A stretch of DNA of 64,000 nt from Gigantopelta aegis (Eukaryota > Mollusca > Gastropoda > Neomphalida > Peltospiridae). The stretch covers positions 25,980,236-26,044,235 of the forward strand of contig NC_054704.1 of the NCBI RefSeq assembly GCF_016097555.1, written 5' to 3'. The notes beneath the pieces are model-generated. The model made no database searches, was not told the origin of the DNA, and saw only the letters and a program-made list of their open reading frames with translations. The position numbers and the translations under genes are program-made. Shown in pieces: positions 24,923-36,990 of this stretch. Each line of letters starts with the position of its first letter. Position 1 is the first letter of the stretch.

Positions 24923-25430
24923 ATACAGTTCCAGATCACTTCAAACAAAATTGTGAATTATGTCAACATGTACGTATACGACTTTAAAAGAAATTCTTGG
25001 CAATAAAGACAATCAACCATATAAATAAACAGTGATATAAAATGTAAATTTAGGTGAACATTTAACACCAAAAACAGCATTGTTCGAGCTGGTGTACTTA
25101 TGCCAGTTGCGGATCACTTTGTCCAGTTGCAGATCACTTTAGAAATTAGACGCTTACGCCTTCAAAAGCACTATTTCCAACATCTTAGCACTTTCTGTAC
25201 GTTCGTGGATCCTGCCTTACATATTTTATGGTCATCTGCAACTCCATGAGGTACCCACCCCCTGATTACGCCCCATATTAGCAATTTCTAAAATCAATTG
25301 AAAATCAATGATGGCGTCCCATGACGTCAGATATGTGGGGCTCGTGTCAAAAATAAAAGTGCAACTACGATCTTTATTATTTTTGTTTTGTACTTTCAAC
25401 AAGTACAAATTATATTCGATTTCTGGCATT
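24923..25430. other. No gene seen
   Basis: AT-rich spacer between a SINE and a trinucleotide repeat. Confidence 0.35.
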
Positions 25431-25435
25431 CTATT

Positions 25436-25563
25436 ATATAATAATAATAATTTAAAAAAAACATTTCATTCATTACTGTATATATCAACAATAATAATAA
25501 TAATAATAACAGGGTAAAAAAAATAGTAATATGGCCATGGCTGTACCGTTTGCGCCGCCCCTG

Positions 25564-25597
<34 letters not shown>

Positions 25598-25605
25598 CTA
25601 TTATA
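25436..25605. repeat. (TAA)n ... (TTA)n facing microsatellites
   Basis: Blocks of ATA/TAA repeats (25436-25510) face ATT repeats (25565-25603), separated by about 55 bp of unique sequence. They can pair as a hairpin. Confidence 0.8.
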
Positions 25606-25624
25606 TTGATGACTTTTAAAAGTC

Positions 25625-26350
25625 ACATTTTCTTTGTGAAAGGAACAAAGGCTTGAAAAATCACTCCTTTTATTGGAAATAGAAAGAAATGACATATCCG
25701 AAAAATATCAACTTTAGGACTGTTTAGTATTTATCATAATAATAATTAAGCAAGTAATTTTGAAGCAGGACGGTTAGACCCCTAGTTAATATTTAATATT
25801 AATATAGTGATACACACTAAACAGTCACAAAGTGGAATTATTATTATTAGTTTTAATTCCTTCATTGGGATGCCCTTTTAATGTGTTGTTCCATTTGTCC
25901 TTTTCCAGTTAGTCCCCCACACCCGCAAAATGTCCTGGATCTGCTCCTGAATGTAGAATTATTTTCAACGATGGTCTAAAGGCTAGGGCTAGCTCAGATT
26001 GACCTTGCGAATACACAGGTCATTTTCCTGCATCAGAATGTGATTGTATAAAACAAAAATCCCACTGAAAAAATTAATCCACCATATAGTGGTACAGACT
26101 GTTGAAATGAGAAGCCGTATAAAGAGATTATAAGAGGATCCTTCCCTCCGTGCAGTCAAGTATGTGAAAAGCACGTGCAGTGGCACATGCAAAACAGACC
26201 ACTGGCATTGGCAGGATTTTATAAAGGTCCTCTAAGTTGTCAAACTTGTGCCGATTCTTTTCTTTGTACAGTAAAATGTTGTTTTGTTTTTTTCCTCAAT
26301 AAATCAAGCAAGTAATGGGGTGGACGGCTCTCACACTGAGAGGGGTGGGA
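25625..26350. other. No gene seen
   Basis: AT-rich, no recognised feature apart from a polypyrimidine patch near 26280. Confidence 0.35.
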
Positions 26351-26361
26351 CAAATATGTAA

Positions 26362-26470
26362 GACACGTGTGCAGCGATTTTAGCAGAGATGTGGGGTCTA
26401 GACTGGTGATCTAACATAGGCTCCCATTTTTGTAAATGGGCAGGGCAGACTGATTTTTGCCCGAATTAAA
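26362..26470 (+). repeat. Dispersed repeat E ('gtgtgcagcgattttagcag')
   Basis: Shares the order 'gtgtgcag.gatttcagc', 'tggggtctagactggtga' and a following C- or T-rich part with 34410-34500 and 36245-36350. Family not identified. Confidence 0.45.
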
Positions 26471-26844
26471 TGAAAATGGATTTTAAAAAACATTTTATTT
26501 ATATTAGCATCACTGTTGAATGACTGCAGCCGTATGTGTATGAATGGCAAATTACATGTACAAATATAACGTGAGAGACAAGTGGACGAACACTTAAAAT
26601 CGTAGTTTCAGTTTATAAAATAGGCCTACGTGTCTTTACATCATATACATATTGTCATTACCTGTAGAAAACAAAAATAAGAAAAGAAAAATAGATGGAA
26701 CTACAACTATTAATAGAATATTTTGCAGAGGACGACTGGCCATGGAACGAACCGTCTAGGGCTACTACGATATGGGTCCAACACATGCAGGGTCAAATTA
26801 TTATAACTAGTGGTTGAAATGACGAATCCAGAGAGCTTTAAGAA

Positions 26845-26847
26845 AAT

Positions 26848-26885
<38 letters not shown>

Positions 26886-26891
26886 TTATAA

Positions 26892-26942
<51 letters not shown>

Positions 26943-26945
26943 TAA
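26845..26945. repeat. (AAT)n/(ATT)n near-perfect palindrome
   Basis: About 35 bp of ATA repeats run directly into about 50 bp of ATT repeats with only 'atattataat' between, forming an almost loop-free inverted repeat. Confidence 0.9.
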
Positions 26946-27004
26946 GTAGGAGAGGAAAAGTGGGAGAAAAAATGTCCATTGTGTTCAATGTTTTCGAGTC
27001 TTGA

Positions 27005-28330
27005 GATAACCCCTGCGTTCATTGCAGCAATTACAACATAAATAATTCCGTTTTAAAAAATCCGCAGCTGGTGTATCAAGTGTGTCCCCTTTGAGGAGTT
27101 ACGGCAAGCTGTTTGTAGCATCACTTTTCATAAAACTTGCCATGCACAATCTATAATTATCTGTTTCCCCTACATGTACTATAAAATTTCAAAGGATATA
27201 AATAGAAAAACATCAAAAACTTTATCTCTCTTGTTAAACGTCTTTTAATTTTTATGTCGTCTGCTCGTGTACATTTTTAACAGTAGTTATGTATCAGCAT
27301 ACAAAACAAAACCAAGACTGTATATTGTTACTGTTTTTTTACGTACAATTTTAAGAAACATGTATTATTTGTTTGTCGGAATATTTATTTTAAATGAAAT
27401 TTACATCAGAAATGACTAAAAAAATTAATATACGGACAGACTGATCGGTAACTACAGGTGAACCGGAAGTGATCCAGAACTGGCACATCACCTGTACATA
27501 TTTATGTCTGCACTGAAGAATTTCGTACTGAAAAATTTAAGTATCACACTTGACACTTTTTGAGAAATAAACATATAATTTCATTGATTTGTGGTACCTG
27601 TTTTAATTTTCTCTTTACAATTTCAATGCATAAAGTGCAAGACTAAAAAAAAAAGTATGTAAGACTATAAAGCATATTGTAATAGCCCTCAAACTTGATA
27701 ACAACACCCAAGTGAAGGTTTAAAATTTTATTTATAAAACAACTTTAATAATTATTGAATTCATCAAAGTCACACTCAATCTAAAATAATAATACTGAGA
27801 ACTAACAGGATTACATGTATAACAAATGATGACTTGAAATAAAAACACAGGTGTAATACTAATAACTGATGGCCTGAATGTTTTCTAAGTTACTAAGTTA
27901 TAATTATTACTGGCTGCAATTCTGTGTATTTTCGTTTTAAAAAAGAAGATTCTCTTTGGACAGTCGTATCCAGTGGTCATCAAGGAATTCGCCAAGTGAA
28001 AACACCTCAACCCAACCTCGTCACCCGAGAACTCATTGGAACTCCATAGCCAGGAACTTTCCTACCAACCTCCTTTGCCTCCATGAGTATGGACTTAGTT
28101 AAGACTTTAAACTTTTTGGCCGACATCTCCAAAATGTTGTTTATTTTTTTGTAAATAGTCTGACACCCTTTATTTTTGGCAGTCCGTCTCAATTGCTCTA
28201 ATCACCTTCAACTTTGGATGAGCGGTCTAATTTTTCATTTGGCCGTTTTTTTTACCAGACATTGGTATTTTTTGGACTTGTAATTTTTATTCCAAATTCC
28301 ACACACCTCAAACTTACCCTCCCTCCTGCC
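27005..28330. other. No gene seen
   Basis: AT-rich. The 61-codon minus frame at 28007-28192 is not recognised. Confidence 0.35.
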
Positions 28331-28349
28331 CCAGAATTGGTCACTGGCA

Positions 28350-28425
28350 ATGCCAGAGGCTAAGTCCCTGAACCTCTGTGGATATGGGCACGTTAAAACA
28401 ATTCCCATTCCCATTCACTTTAAAA
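28350..28425 (+). repeat. Diverged SINE tail, family D-like
   Basis: 'cctgaacctctgtggatatg' then 'ggcacgttaaaacaattccc' parallels the family-D end 'gcttgaaccttaattggata'. Confidence 0.4.
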
Positions 28426-28454
28426 TATTTCTAGTGTATAATAATTGTATTTCT

Positions 28455-29297
28455 TAAAGCTGCACGCCCTAGTTCCATCCAGCGAAAATAAATTATAATT
28501 TGGTTAATCTACAAACCTGTAACACACTTAGATCACGTTTTTATCAAATGGAGTGAAAAAGCAGGTTTTATATCGATAAATACCATGGGAATCCCCATGT
28601 CCCAATTGCTTGAAATAATTTTGAAAGTTAGTATTCTGATGTCACCGGTAGATGTCGTTCGAAGCACAACAATGCCTACGTCACGACAAAATTTCACAGA
28701 GTGCGCACAGACTTGGGGTGCGTTCCTTTCACCTCTCCTGGACATGTTCCAACTGTTCTGTCCTGGTTGTATCCCCTCTCCAGATATCTTAAGACTTAGC
28801 AAATTTATTGGTTTTAAGGGTTTGTAACGTTTTGTATTGAGATACTTACTTGTCTGAACTTTATTGTTACTGAAAATGTTCACGAAATGTAAAGAAAAAT
28901 CTCACAAATGAACAACAAGCAAACGATAACAAATCGGATGTTGATTGCGCGAACCATGCACGAGAAAACAAACCGAACCAAAATGATAACGGTCACGTGG
29001 TATACCAACGTCTTTGACATTGAAATGGGAATATCCCCTCTAAAAATAGATTAGACCTTGTCTGCTCAACGTTTTTTTCTCAGAGGTCCGTGGCATTTTA
29101 TGAAATACGAAAAATGCATTTTGTGGTATTACAAACACCAGGATTACCAGGATTACCAAAAAACACTTCAGGTGAATGGAAATGTATATTCTAAATAATA
29201 AACGGTAAGTAAAGTGCAATTTTATTTGTGAAAAAATGGGTTTAATAGCGAAAAACAACGGCGTAATGTTTAACAACTAGGGCGTGTCCCTTTAATA
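28455..29297. mobile_element. Non-autonomous DNA transposon, TIR TTAAAGGGACACGCCCTAGTT type
   Basis: The left end 'ttaaagctgcacgccctagt' (28455 on) mirrors the right end 'aactagggcgtgtcccttta' (to about 29297). About 840 bp, with no transposase. The interior has moderately long frames in both directions that I cannot assign. Same TIR family as the MITE at 31060-31382. Confidence 0.65.
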
Positions 29298-29577
29298 TAA
29301 ACAAACAGTAGTTTATTTAATTTACCAAAAATAATTTAGAATGCCACATAAAGTATTGGGCAGGACAAGGAGAATGCATTGGCTGGGCTATCTGCCATTT
29401 TCACGCATTTTTACTCAAGAGTAAGTTTTGTAAGTATTCACAATCGAACTTGGCTTCCTTTTTATATCCTAGCCGGTGGGACAGACCAAATAGGTTAACA
29501 AACGGAACACTCCTTGCGTGGGACAGCTCTGAATGGATTCCTTAAATGGAATGGTGAAGTACAAGGGGTTCAAAAAG

Positions 29578-29645
29578 TTTGTTTTGTTTAATGACACCAC
29601 TAGAGCACACCGATTGATTAATCATCGGCTATTGATGTCAAATAC
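29578..29645 (-). repeat. SINE, family B tail fragment, minus strand
   Basis: 'gttttgtttaatgacaccac' then 'aatcatcggctattgatgtc'. Only the tail is present. The string 'caaatacaaggggtt' around it resembles 'gaagtacaaggggttc' before it, possibly a target duplication. Confidence 0.7.
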
Positions 29646-30460
29646 AAGGGGTTGAAGGCAGAGTTGGATGGCCAACTGAAGATATTAACAACATTTGAAA
29701 GGACTAGAAAACTGGAAAATAATCTATGATACATGTATTACAAAATACCCTTTTTATTTTGCAGTATAAATACGAATAGCTATGTCACAAAGACATTAAT
29801 CGGGCAATCCTCGAGTGGTGGTATTGAACAATGGGTCATGACTACTCAAGACTTAAAAACAGAAAATTATGGTGGGACCCTGCATATTTCAAATGGGACG
29901 AAAGTGTAATTAACTATTTATAACTGTACACTTTGCAGAATCACAATTAGTTTGTACATAGGTCATGGTGTCAAAATAATACAGTAAAATCAATCGAAAA
30001 ATCAGGTAACGCTTGATGTATAATGTTGGTTTCATGAAATCTGAAAAACAAAAACTGTAATACATGGTCAGGGCCATATCTGTGCACAATGCAGAGTCGA
30101 ATGGGGATTTGGCAAAATAGTGGTTCATTCCATGAATCTCGATCTAGTGTCTCATCTACAGGACAGCCATTCCCAAAATTCTTTACTGGAAATGTCATCC
30201 CTCTTGCATGGCCAAGAGACCTGCCACTCCAAGACTAATTTACTAAATCAAAACTAGACGGAGCTCATTGGAATAAGTACAGTTGTGATGACATGCACTC
30301 ATGAATCACTGTCATAAAAGTGATGACATCAGTGGTTTGCGAAAGGTGAGCATATCCTGCTCCACTGGTAGCACCCATCATGAATACTGCCACCACACTG
30401 TCATCTTTCACTTGATCTAAAACGATGAAAAAAAAAAAAAAAAATGTGCAAAAGTTTCAA
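29646..30460. other. No gene seen
   Basis: No recognised feature except a poly-A stretch at 30426-30443. Confidence 0.35.
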
Positions 30461-30469
30461 CAAAAGGAT

Positions 30470-31060
30470 GAAAAAGTTTGTGCTACCAGCACACACCTCT
30501 CACCTCCTACAGCTGATGGATATTTGATTGTTTTGGGCTGTTTGAAAAGATGTATTGCAACATGCGACACAAATATATTCACAAACATGTTACAGAGGAG
30601 TAGACCGACATTCCATTTGCCATCTGGACTGTCGTGCATAGGCAGTGGCTCTAACACCTGCAAATTTTCAGTCTGCTTTTAGGATATGTGGAGTTTTCCC
30701 ATTTGACAGAAATGTTGTTGATGTGGTGAAGTTTGTCCCAGCACAGGTTTTCAAAAGGTCATGTGACAAGAATGCCAAAGCTGATTCGTCTGTTATATCA
30801 CCAACAGCAAATGTATCCTCTTTCTTTTCAAAAATTGATGACAGAATTTTTTGTGATCCAAAATAAACAAAGAAGAGGAAAATTATGAGTACTATAGTAG
30901 CTGGTCAAGCCATCACAGACAATGATGTTCTTGAAAAGATGAAGATCCATGAAGCATTACACCCTCCATCTAAAAAAAAATCACTTGTAGCCACAACTGC
31001 CTCAACATCCAGTGCTGTGCCAAGCACATCAGGCATTTTCAAACGATTCACTGTCACTGT
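30470..31060 (+). pseudogene. pogo/Tigger-like (DDE_1) transposase C-terminal remnant
   Basis: The minus-one-frame phrase 'PAHTSHLLQLMDI' corresponds to the usual 'PAHTTHILQPLDV' of pogo/Tigger DDE transposases. It is followed by 'ANFQSAFRICGVFPFDRN' (usual NI..GFRKTGIFPFN) and a C-terminal 'AGQAITDNDVLEKMKIHE' region. Stops and frame changes separate the pieces (a stop in the block after MDI, another after FCDPK at about 30864). The N-terminal and first catalytic parts are absent. Confidence 0.65.
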
Positions 31061-31382
31061 TAAAGGGACATACCCTAGTTTTTAAACACTAAGGCATATA
31101 TTTTACTATTTGAGCTGTTTCTGATAACTAAAATCATACTTTACTTAAGATTTTATGGTTTAGATTAACAATTTCCTTACATTCGAAGTGTTTTTGGTCA
31201 TCCTGGTGTTTTTAATATAAAATGCATTTCTCATATTATTAAAAACGCACGTGTGTCTGAAAAGTAACAGTTATGGAGTTGAGTTTTAGTATATTTTTAG
31301 AGAGTATTTCACCATTTCAAAGTCACAGTTTCACTCAGTTGTTAATTTTCACAGGTTGAAACTAGGGTCTGTCCCTTTAATA
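31060..31382. mobile_element. MITE with TTAAAGGGACA-type TIRs
   Basis: Left end 'ttaaagggacataccctagt' (31060), right end 'aaactagggtctgtccctttaa' is its inverse (to 31382). About 320 bp, no coding. It begins exactly at the end of the pogo-like remnant. The TIRs match the larger element at 28455-29297. Confidence 0.75.
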
Positions 31383-32100
31383 ACGAGTCTGATTTAGTCA
31401 TAATGACAACAGTCATTTATTCACCCCCAGATGAAGTCAGGAACTGTATATCATTGGTTTTTGTATCCTGGGCTCAGTGTACACATCCACAATGTCAGCA
31501 CTTGGATCATTTAAAATACTGCACACCTGTGAAAGTTGTTCCAACCATGCTAAATTATCAAAATTCTAGAAGCCCTGAAAGTGGTTACAACATTTACTCT
31601 TTGGCTAATAAAATATTTTTTTAATTTGCCACATTTTAATAATGTTCAAGGAAATCCTCTACATATCTAAAAACTGGTCGAACCAAAATTTGTTCCAGTG
31701 CCAGTGACACCGAGTGACGGATCCTGAATGTCAGTCGTCAAACTTAGAACAAATTAATTAAACAGTTGATGTCAATGAAAATAATTTTGTTTTTTAAAAA
31801 ACACAAATATAAACTATATAAAACAATGTACCAAGCATTACTCACAACAAAAACCAAAGCCAATGGAATTTCAAATTTACCACATGTAAAACACGAATGA
31901 GAAAAATGGCGTCACTATTTTTCTTCTTCTCTACTGGTTGTAACAGAGCACCACACTGAATGGAAGTAAATGTGATTTTATTCAGTTTGGAGTATAGATG
32001 ATGTTGTACATATATAATTATGTTCATTCCACGTACAAATATAGTGCTAAATATTGCGTACAAAAATTAATTCCATGAATACAATCATAAGTAATGTATG
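31383..32100. other. No gene seen
   Basis: AT-rich spacer with no motif. Confidence 0.35.
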
Positions 32101-32103
32101 CCG

Positions 32104-32358
32104 CCAAGCATTGGGCTATTTCTCGCTCCGGTCAGTGCACCACGACTGGTATATCAAAGGCCGTGGTATGTGTTATCCTGTCTGTGGGATGGTGCATAGG
32201 CCTATAAAAGATCCCTTGCTGCTAATCGAAAAGAGTAGTCCACGAAGTGGCGACAGGGGTTTCCTCTTTATATCTGTGTGGCCCTTAACCATATCTCTGA
32301 CGCCATATAACCGTAAATAAAATGTTTTGAGTGCGTCGTTAAATAAAACATGTCTTTC
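32104..32358 (+). repeat. SINE, family A, plus strand, head-truncated
   Basis: 'cattgggctatttctcgctc' to tail 'gcgtcgttaaataaaacatg'. The tRNA-like head is absent. Confidence 0.85.
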
Positions 32359-32885
32359 TTTGTTACATAATTCACAAGTGACTATATAAATGGCAACCGT
32401 ATATATAGCCTCGCTAATGAGGGCTGGCTATCTACACGGCGGTGATATTTTAGAGAAAAGCCTAATGTAAAGCAACCATACCTACACTAAACTATCCCGT
32501 GTGTTTATGGGTTACATTTAGTTTTAAAATAATACAAAATAGTTAATTTAGTTTTGAAATTTTTGTTTGGTGATTTTAAGAAGGTTGATCTCTTCAGTAG
32601 GCCAAGCTTTTTTAAACAACCTATTACGTTGAAGTTACTTGTTAATATTTAGGACTAACTGATAAAGTGTGCTAGCTGAATTCTGCCACTCTTTTTACCA
32701 AAAAAATAAAATGAGGCGGTGCTATGACATAAGTATTGCAAATGTTGGTGCTGTATGTTGATTTTCTACAAGGTAGTTGTCAAGGGGAAATACGCCCTAA
32801 AACTAGCAGTCAAGTAGTCCTTTCGATATTATTGTATTTTTCACAGAATATATTCTAATATTGAGATTTTTTTTATTGAATTTCA
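32359..32885. other. No gene seen
   Basis: AT-rich spacer. Confidence 0.35.
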
Positions 32886-32887
32886 AA

Positions 32888-33137
32888 CATTTAGTCATTC
32901 TGACATAGTTTTAGAGAGGAAACCTGCTTCATTGTTCCATTAGTAGCAAGGGATTCTTTGTATATGCACTTTCCCACAGACAGGAAAGCACATACCACGG
33001 CTTTTGACCACGTGTGGTGCACTGGATGGAACAAGAAAAAAAAACAATCATCTGATTGGATCCACCTACGAGGTTCGACTCTGCGACACAAGCACCTCAG
33101 GCGAGCACTCAACCGACTGAGCTAAATCCCGCTCGTG
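32888..33137 (-). repeat. SINE, family B, minus strand, with intact tRNA-like head
   Basis: The head reads on the minus strand 'gggatttagctcagtcggtt' (canonical A box TRGCNNAGYNGG) with a B box at 'gcagagtcgaacctcgtagg'. The tail is truncated. This copy shows best the tRNA ancestry of family B. Confidence 0.8.
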
Positions 33138-33186
33138 CGTAGAAGGAAGTCAAAAAGTGAGGGGTAGCACAAATAACAAACAAACA

Positions 33187-33188
33187 CG

Positions 33189-33219
<31 letters not shown>

Positions 33220-33220
33220 G
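33187..33220. repeat. (CG)n(CA)n microsatellite
   Basis: 'acgcgcgcgcgcacacac' followed by about ten CA units. Confidence 0.95.
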
Positions 33221-33349
33221 TATATATAAATATATAAAAACCATCGCTGTAGGATATCTTCTTTTTACAGTGTTTCAAATTACTGTTTAAAATATTTTAT
33301 TATTTTTGTGTTTCAAAGACAAGAAAACGTTTTGATGTATCATTCAGCA

Positions 33350-33745
33350 AGGCAACGGATGGTGGGTAAAAAAGGAAATATCAAAAGATGGTACGCACCT
33401 CAAAAACATCAATATCAGCAAAAGGATGGTGCTCACCCCAAAAACATTCAAAATCAACAATGAAAGAATGGTGCGCACTCACACAAAAAAAAAAAATCAA
33501 TATCAAATAGCAAACGATGGGGTATACTCCATTAACATTCAACATCAACAACCAAAGGATGGTGCGCACCCCACAAAAACAAATGTCAAAATTAGCAATC
33601 AACGGATGGATGCGCATCAAAGGACGGGTGCGCACCCCAAAAACATTCAACATCCACCAACAATCAAAGGATGGTGTGCACTCCATAAACATTCAACATA
33701 AAACATCAAAGGATGATGCGCTCTCAAAAAACATTCAACATTAGT
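33350..33745. repeat. Minisatellite, about 45-50 bp imperfect units
   Basis: Recurring 'aaaggatggtgcgcacccc' followed by 'aaaaacattcaacatcaac', about eight units of varying length. Long frames here are a by-product of the repeat and I do not call them genes. Confidence 0.85.
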
Positions 33746-34282
33746 TAAAAGTACATTCCCTGGAATATTTTTATTATTTAAGCATATAGAACAGAAAATC
33801 CAATTACGTTTGGTGCATATATGACGCCGCACTCCGCATTGGTTTCACTACGCTGGCTTATCCAGGTCAAAAACAAAGCCATGATTTTGAAAGTGGAACA
33901 CTTTTGACGGGCTCGTACCGATCTCGGTTTTCATTGGCTTATTACAAGTATAGAATTCCCCAACAAGAGATCACGTGAGATCTCGCAATTTTTGAACAAA
34001 TTTAACTGTCTTGATTGAGGGGTCGTCTCATATCTCCAAAACATATTTATATCCATAGAGGTATGGTACAACGCCTTTCCAGGGGTCGGTGAGTGGGGTA
34101 TTTGCCTTGAAATTTTGACAGTGGCCAGCTGTTGGCATACGCATTACATGTAAGGGGGTGTTATTAATTACGTAACGCTCTAGGTGTAGAGGAAGAGGGT
34201 ATTGTGTTCGATTTACGTAACATTTTTCAAGACTATATGTTATTTTTATTCATTACTTAGACCTAAAAAGGTTTTTTGAAAA
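33746..34282. other. No gene seen
   Basis: Spacer DNA without recognised features. Confidence 0.35.
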
Positions 34283-34408
34283 TGCACGGTCAGTCTAGGA
34301 TCGATCCCCATCGGCGGGTATACAAAAATACCATGGTATGTGATATCCTGTCTGTGGGATGGTACATATAAATAATCCCTTGCTAAAAAAAAATGTAGCG
34401 GGTTTCCA
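34283..34408 (+). repeat. SINE fragment, family A/B core
   Basis: 'ggtcagtctaggatcgatcc' (B box region) then 'ggtatgtgatatcctgtctg' and 'tgtagcgggtttcc'. Internal deletions; the tail is replaced by repeat E. Confidence 0.65.
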
Positions 34409-34409
34409 A

Positions 34410-34510
34410 GGTGCGTGTGCAGGGATTTCAGCGGGGTTGGAGTTATAGATTGTTAAGCGAAGTTTATATGGGGCCATGCTTCCCCCCCCCCCCCATTTTT
34501 TTTTTTTATA
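34410..34510 (+). repeat. Dispersed repeat E with C and T homopolymers
   Basis: 'gtgcgtgtgcagggatttca' then 'ggggccatgcttcccccc' and poly-T. Related to 26362-26470 and 36245-36350. Confidence 0.45.
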
Positions 34511-34649
34511 TACATTTCAATTTTTTTTTAAGCTTGGTCAAGTAAGGGTTTCGACCTCCAATACCCTCCCCCTACACATGCACCCGATTCCTCTTTAAGA
34601 TTATATGTCAAAATTACCAAATGTTAGATATCCAACAGCAGATGGAAGG

Positions 34650-34783
34650 AAGGATAGGATATGTTTTATTTAACGACGCACTCAACACATTTTATTTACG
34701 GTTGTATGGGGTCGGATGATTATTAAATCACTATGCTCTATCTTTGATGTCGTTAAATAAGCCCCCCCCCCCCTCCCCCAACT
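34650..34783 (-). repeat. SINE tail chimera (families A and B), minus strand
   Basis: Starts with family-A tail 'tgttttatttaacgacgcac' in inverse sense, and is joined after about 65 bp to a plus-sense B-type tail 'atgctctatctttgatgtcg'. It ends in a C run. Confidence 0.6.
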
Positions 34784-35945
34784 TTACCTTTTCCAAACGA
34801 AATAATATTTATTTGAATTTGTCGATTTTAACACGTAAAATTAAGAAGTGAAAACGTTCATTGTCTACTTTAGTACATTTTATTTAAAAAATATAAACAT
34901 GATTAATGTGTTACTAGTATACAAACTAAACTTTGAAAGTTCTACTAACACTTTATAAAATATAAATTCTGAAATAAGAAGGTACGACTGTCGATAATAC
35001 GTTGTCAAGATCAAACCGGTTTTAACTACAGCGCAAGATTTCTCTTTTAATATTTTAAGACGAACCCTACAATTTGAAATCGGCAAACGCACGTGTTAAC
35101 TGAAACTGACAACAGGCTTAGATACCATTTGTCTTACAATGAGTTGTTTTAAAATGTATCTAGCGAGTTTGATACGTTTTTAAACAACTAGTTGTGATAT
35201 AAATGGTAACTAATGGACATGAATGTATCAATATTTATTCAATTTTTTACATATCCTCAAAAAACAGGTTTTAAGCAAATTTTAACATCTTTTTCGACTA
35301 AAAGTTATTTACAGCCGTTGTACTTGTAGCTAACTTACGCGTCACAGACCCATGATTGTCAGGTTAACTATACGTCACAATGTAATCGTGTAGTGTTTCA
35401 TTGGATGTATGGCAGTGGTGACCTGGTCATCACCTAGAAGCAGCCAGTCGTATGTCTTGAAATTGTTAACACACGTATATGATGTGTTCTCAGAAATAAC
35501 GCATGGTGTTCTCACCCACGGATGTGTAAGAAACTTATAGCTGAACCATCTGTGCGAGAAATAAATGTGCGCGTTGACACCATAACCCACCACCACCACC
35601 AGTTTTATATCGATTTCTATTGAATAATAATTTTGCTCTAATAAAAACGTTTTGAAACACAACATGTGTTGTTTTTCAATCAACGTTTTTGGTGTTGGGG
35701 GTTGTTTGTTCACATTGTAATTTATAATGGCCAATTGTCGTTTGTTTAATCTTCAGATTAGTAGTAGTGGGCGTGGTTGTTGTTTCTTTCACGTTATGAA
35801 ACGGACAGTGGTTGAAATCAAGACACATCCGTGCAAAGCCAGCGAAATATAAAACAAATTGGGTCGCCTTAAGACAGGGGCATAGGCTGCGTCGGGTAGG
35901 TGCCCAGGGAAAACGTAGACGAAAGGGTCAGTTTGGTTCATATTC
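34784..35945. other. No supported gene
   Basis: The 119-codon minus frame at 35375-35734 is the longest here. It has no recognised domain, and its start lies in low-complexity sequence. Confidence 0.35.
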
Positions 35946-35947
35946 GA

Positions 35948-36015
35948 ACCCTCCCCCCCCCCCAATCACACCACACACACACACACACACACCACCACCA
36001 CCACCACCACCACCG
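35948..36015. repeat. C run, (CA)n and (CCA)n compound microsatellite
   Basis: Poly-C at 35950, (CA)n at 35970-35990, and (ACC)n to about 36015. Confidence 0.9.
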
Positions 36016-36244
36016 CCACTCCAGGTCCAAACCATGCTATGCGCCTGTAAGAAAATTTGCTCGACAAATCAAACATAAATTAATTTAAAAAACTTGGAAG
36101 AATGGAAATTTATACAATACTTCTTTATTTAATTACGTCTTTACTATATTTCCAGTATCAATAGAGACCACTCAATGTACATAACATGTTTTTATTGGCT
36201 TTGTCTGTACAATTGTTAAATATTTTTTTATTCATGTGCCTGTA

Positions 36245-36355
36245 TAGGAAATTATGCAGGTGGGGATCTAGACTGGTGAGCGAAGTCTCTAATAAAATTT
36301 GCATGGAACAGGAGGGTTCGACCCCTAACTTCCTCCACCCCTGCCGCCTGCTTTT
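36245..36355 (+). repeat. Dispersed repeat E
   Basis: 'tggggatctagactggtgag' then 'cgaagtctctaata' and a C-rich end; third copy of this family. Confidence 0.45.
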
Positions 36356-36885
36356 CTGTATTTGTGTGTACCCATATAGATCTATATATTCCCTGAAGGA
36401 TTAAGCCAAAGGTAAAATGCGCATTTTAATTTATTCTGCTGATTGTACGCTCAATTTGGACGGTTCGGTCGAAAGGAATGTATGAAGATAAGCCAAAAGA
36501 AAGGGTAGCCCGATTTGAACCTGGTTGGTTATCCCTTAATAACTTATAGGATGCACCATTGGTCCACCATTGGCCCACCATTGGCCATCAGCTGCATTCT
36601 ATCTGGGCAGTACTTAACGTTTTGAAAATGTACGCTTGTGCATCAGTACCGCGTGTATGTGGTTAGTAGCCTTGGACCTAAAAACTATAATTACATTTTG
36701 TTGACAAACGGTTATAACTCGACTGGTTAATTATTGATGGGATATTTATGTTAATTAAGTACTAGTCTCGCCTGGAATAAACAAACTCACCTATACAGTA
36801 TTTAATTTGCCATCACAACAGCATGCAAATGGCTAGTGCATCAATAATGGACAATTAACTTAATGTCAAGGTTTTTTAACATCTT

Positions 36886-36990
36886 TATGTAGCTCAGTGG
36901 TAAAGCTATCGCCCGAGATGCGACAGGTGGTGGGGTCGACCCCACTCGGTTAATATCCGTTTGTCTTTTTGATTTCCAACCAGTGCTTCA
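36886..36990 (+). repeat. tRNA-like SINE head
   Basis: 'tgtagctcagtggtaaagct' matches a pol III A box and 'ggtggggtcgacccc' a B box, correctly spaced. It does not fold into a full tRNA acceptor arm by eye, so it is a SINE head rather than a tRNA gene. Confidence 0.55.

Noticed and set aside
33350-33745. CRISPR-like alternation of repeat and spacer
   Set aside because: Units are imperfect and spacers are similar to one another; eukaryotic minisatellite.
35375-35734. 119-codon minus-strand frame
   Set aside because: No domain, no splice partners found and no recognised relative; may be chance in AT-rich DNA.
36886-36960. Possible tRNA gene
   Set aside because: A and B boxes are present, but no complete acceptor stem or anticodon arm; it fits a SINE head.
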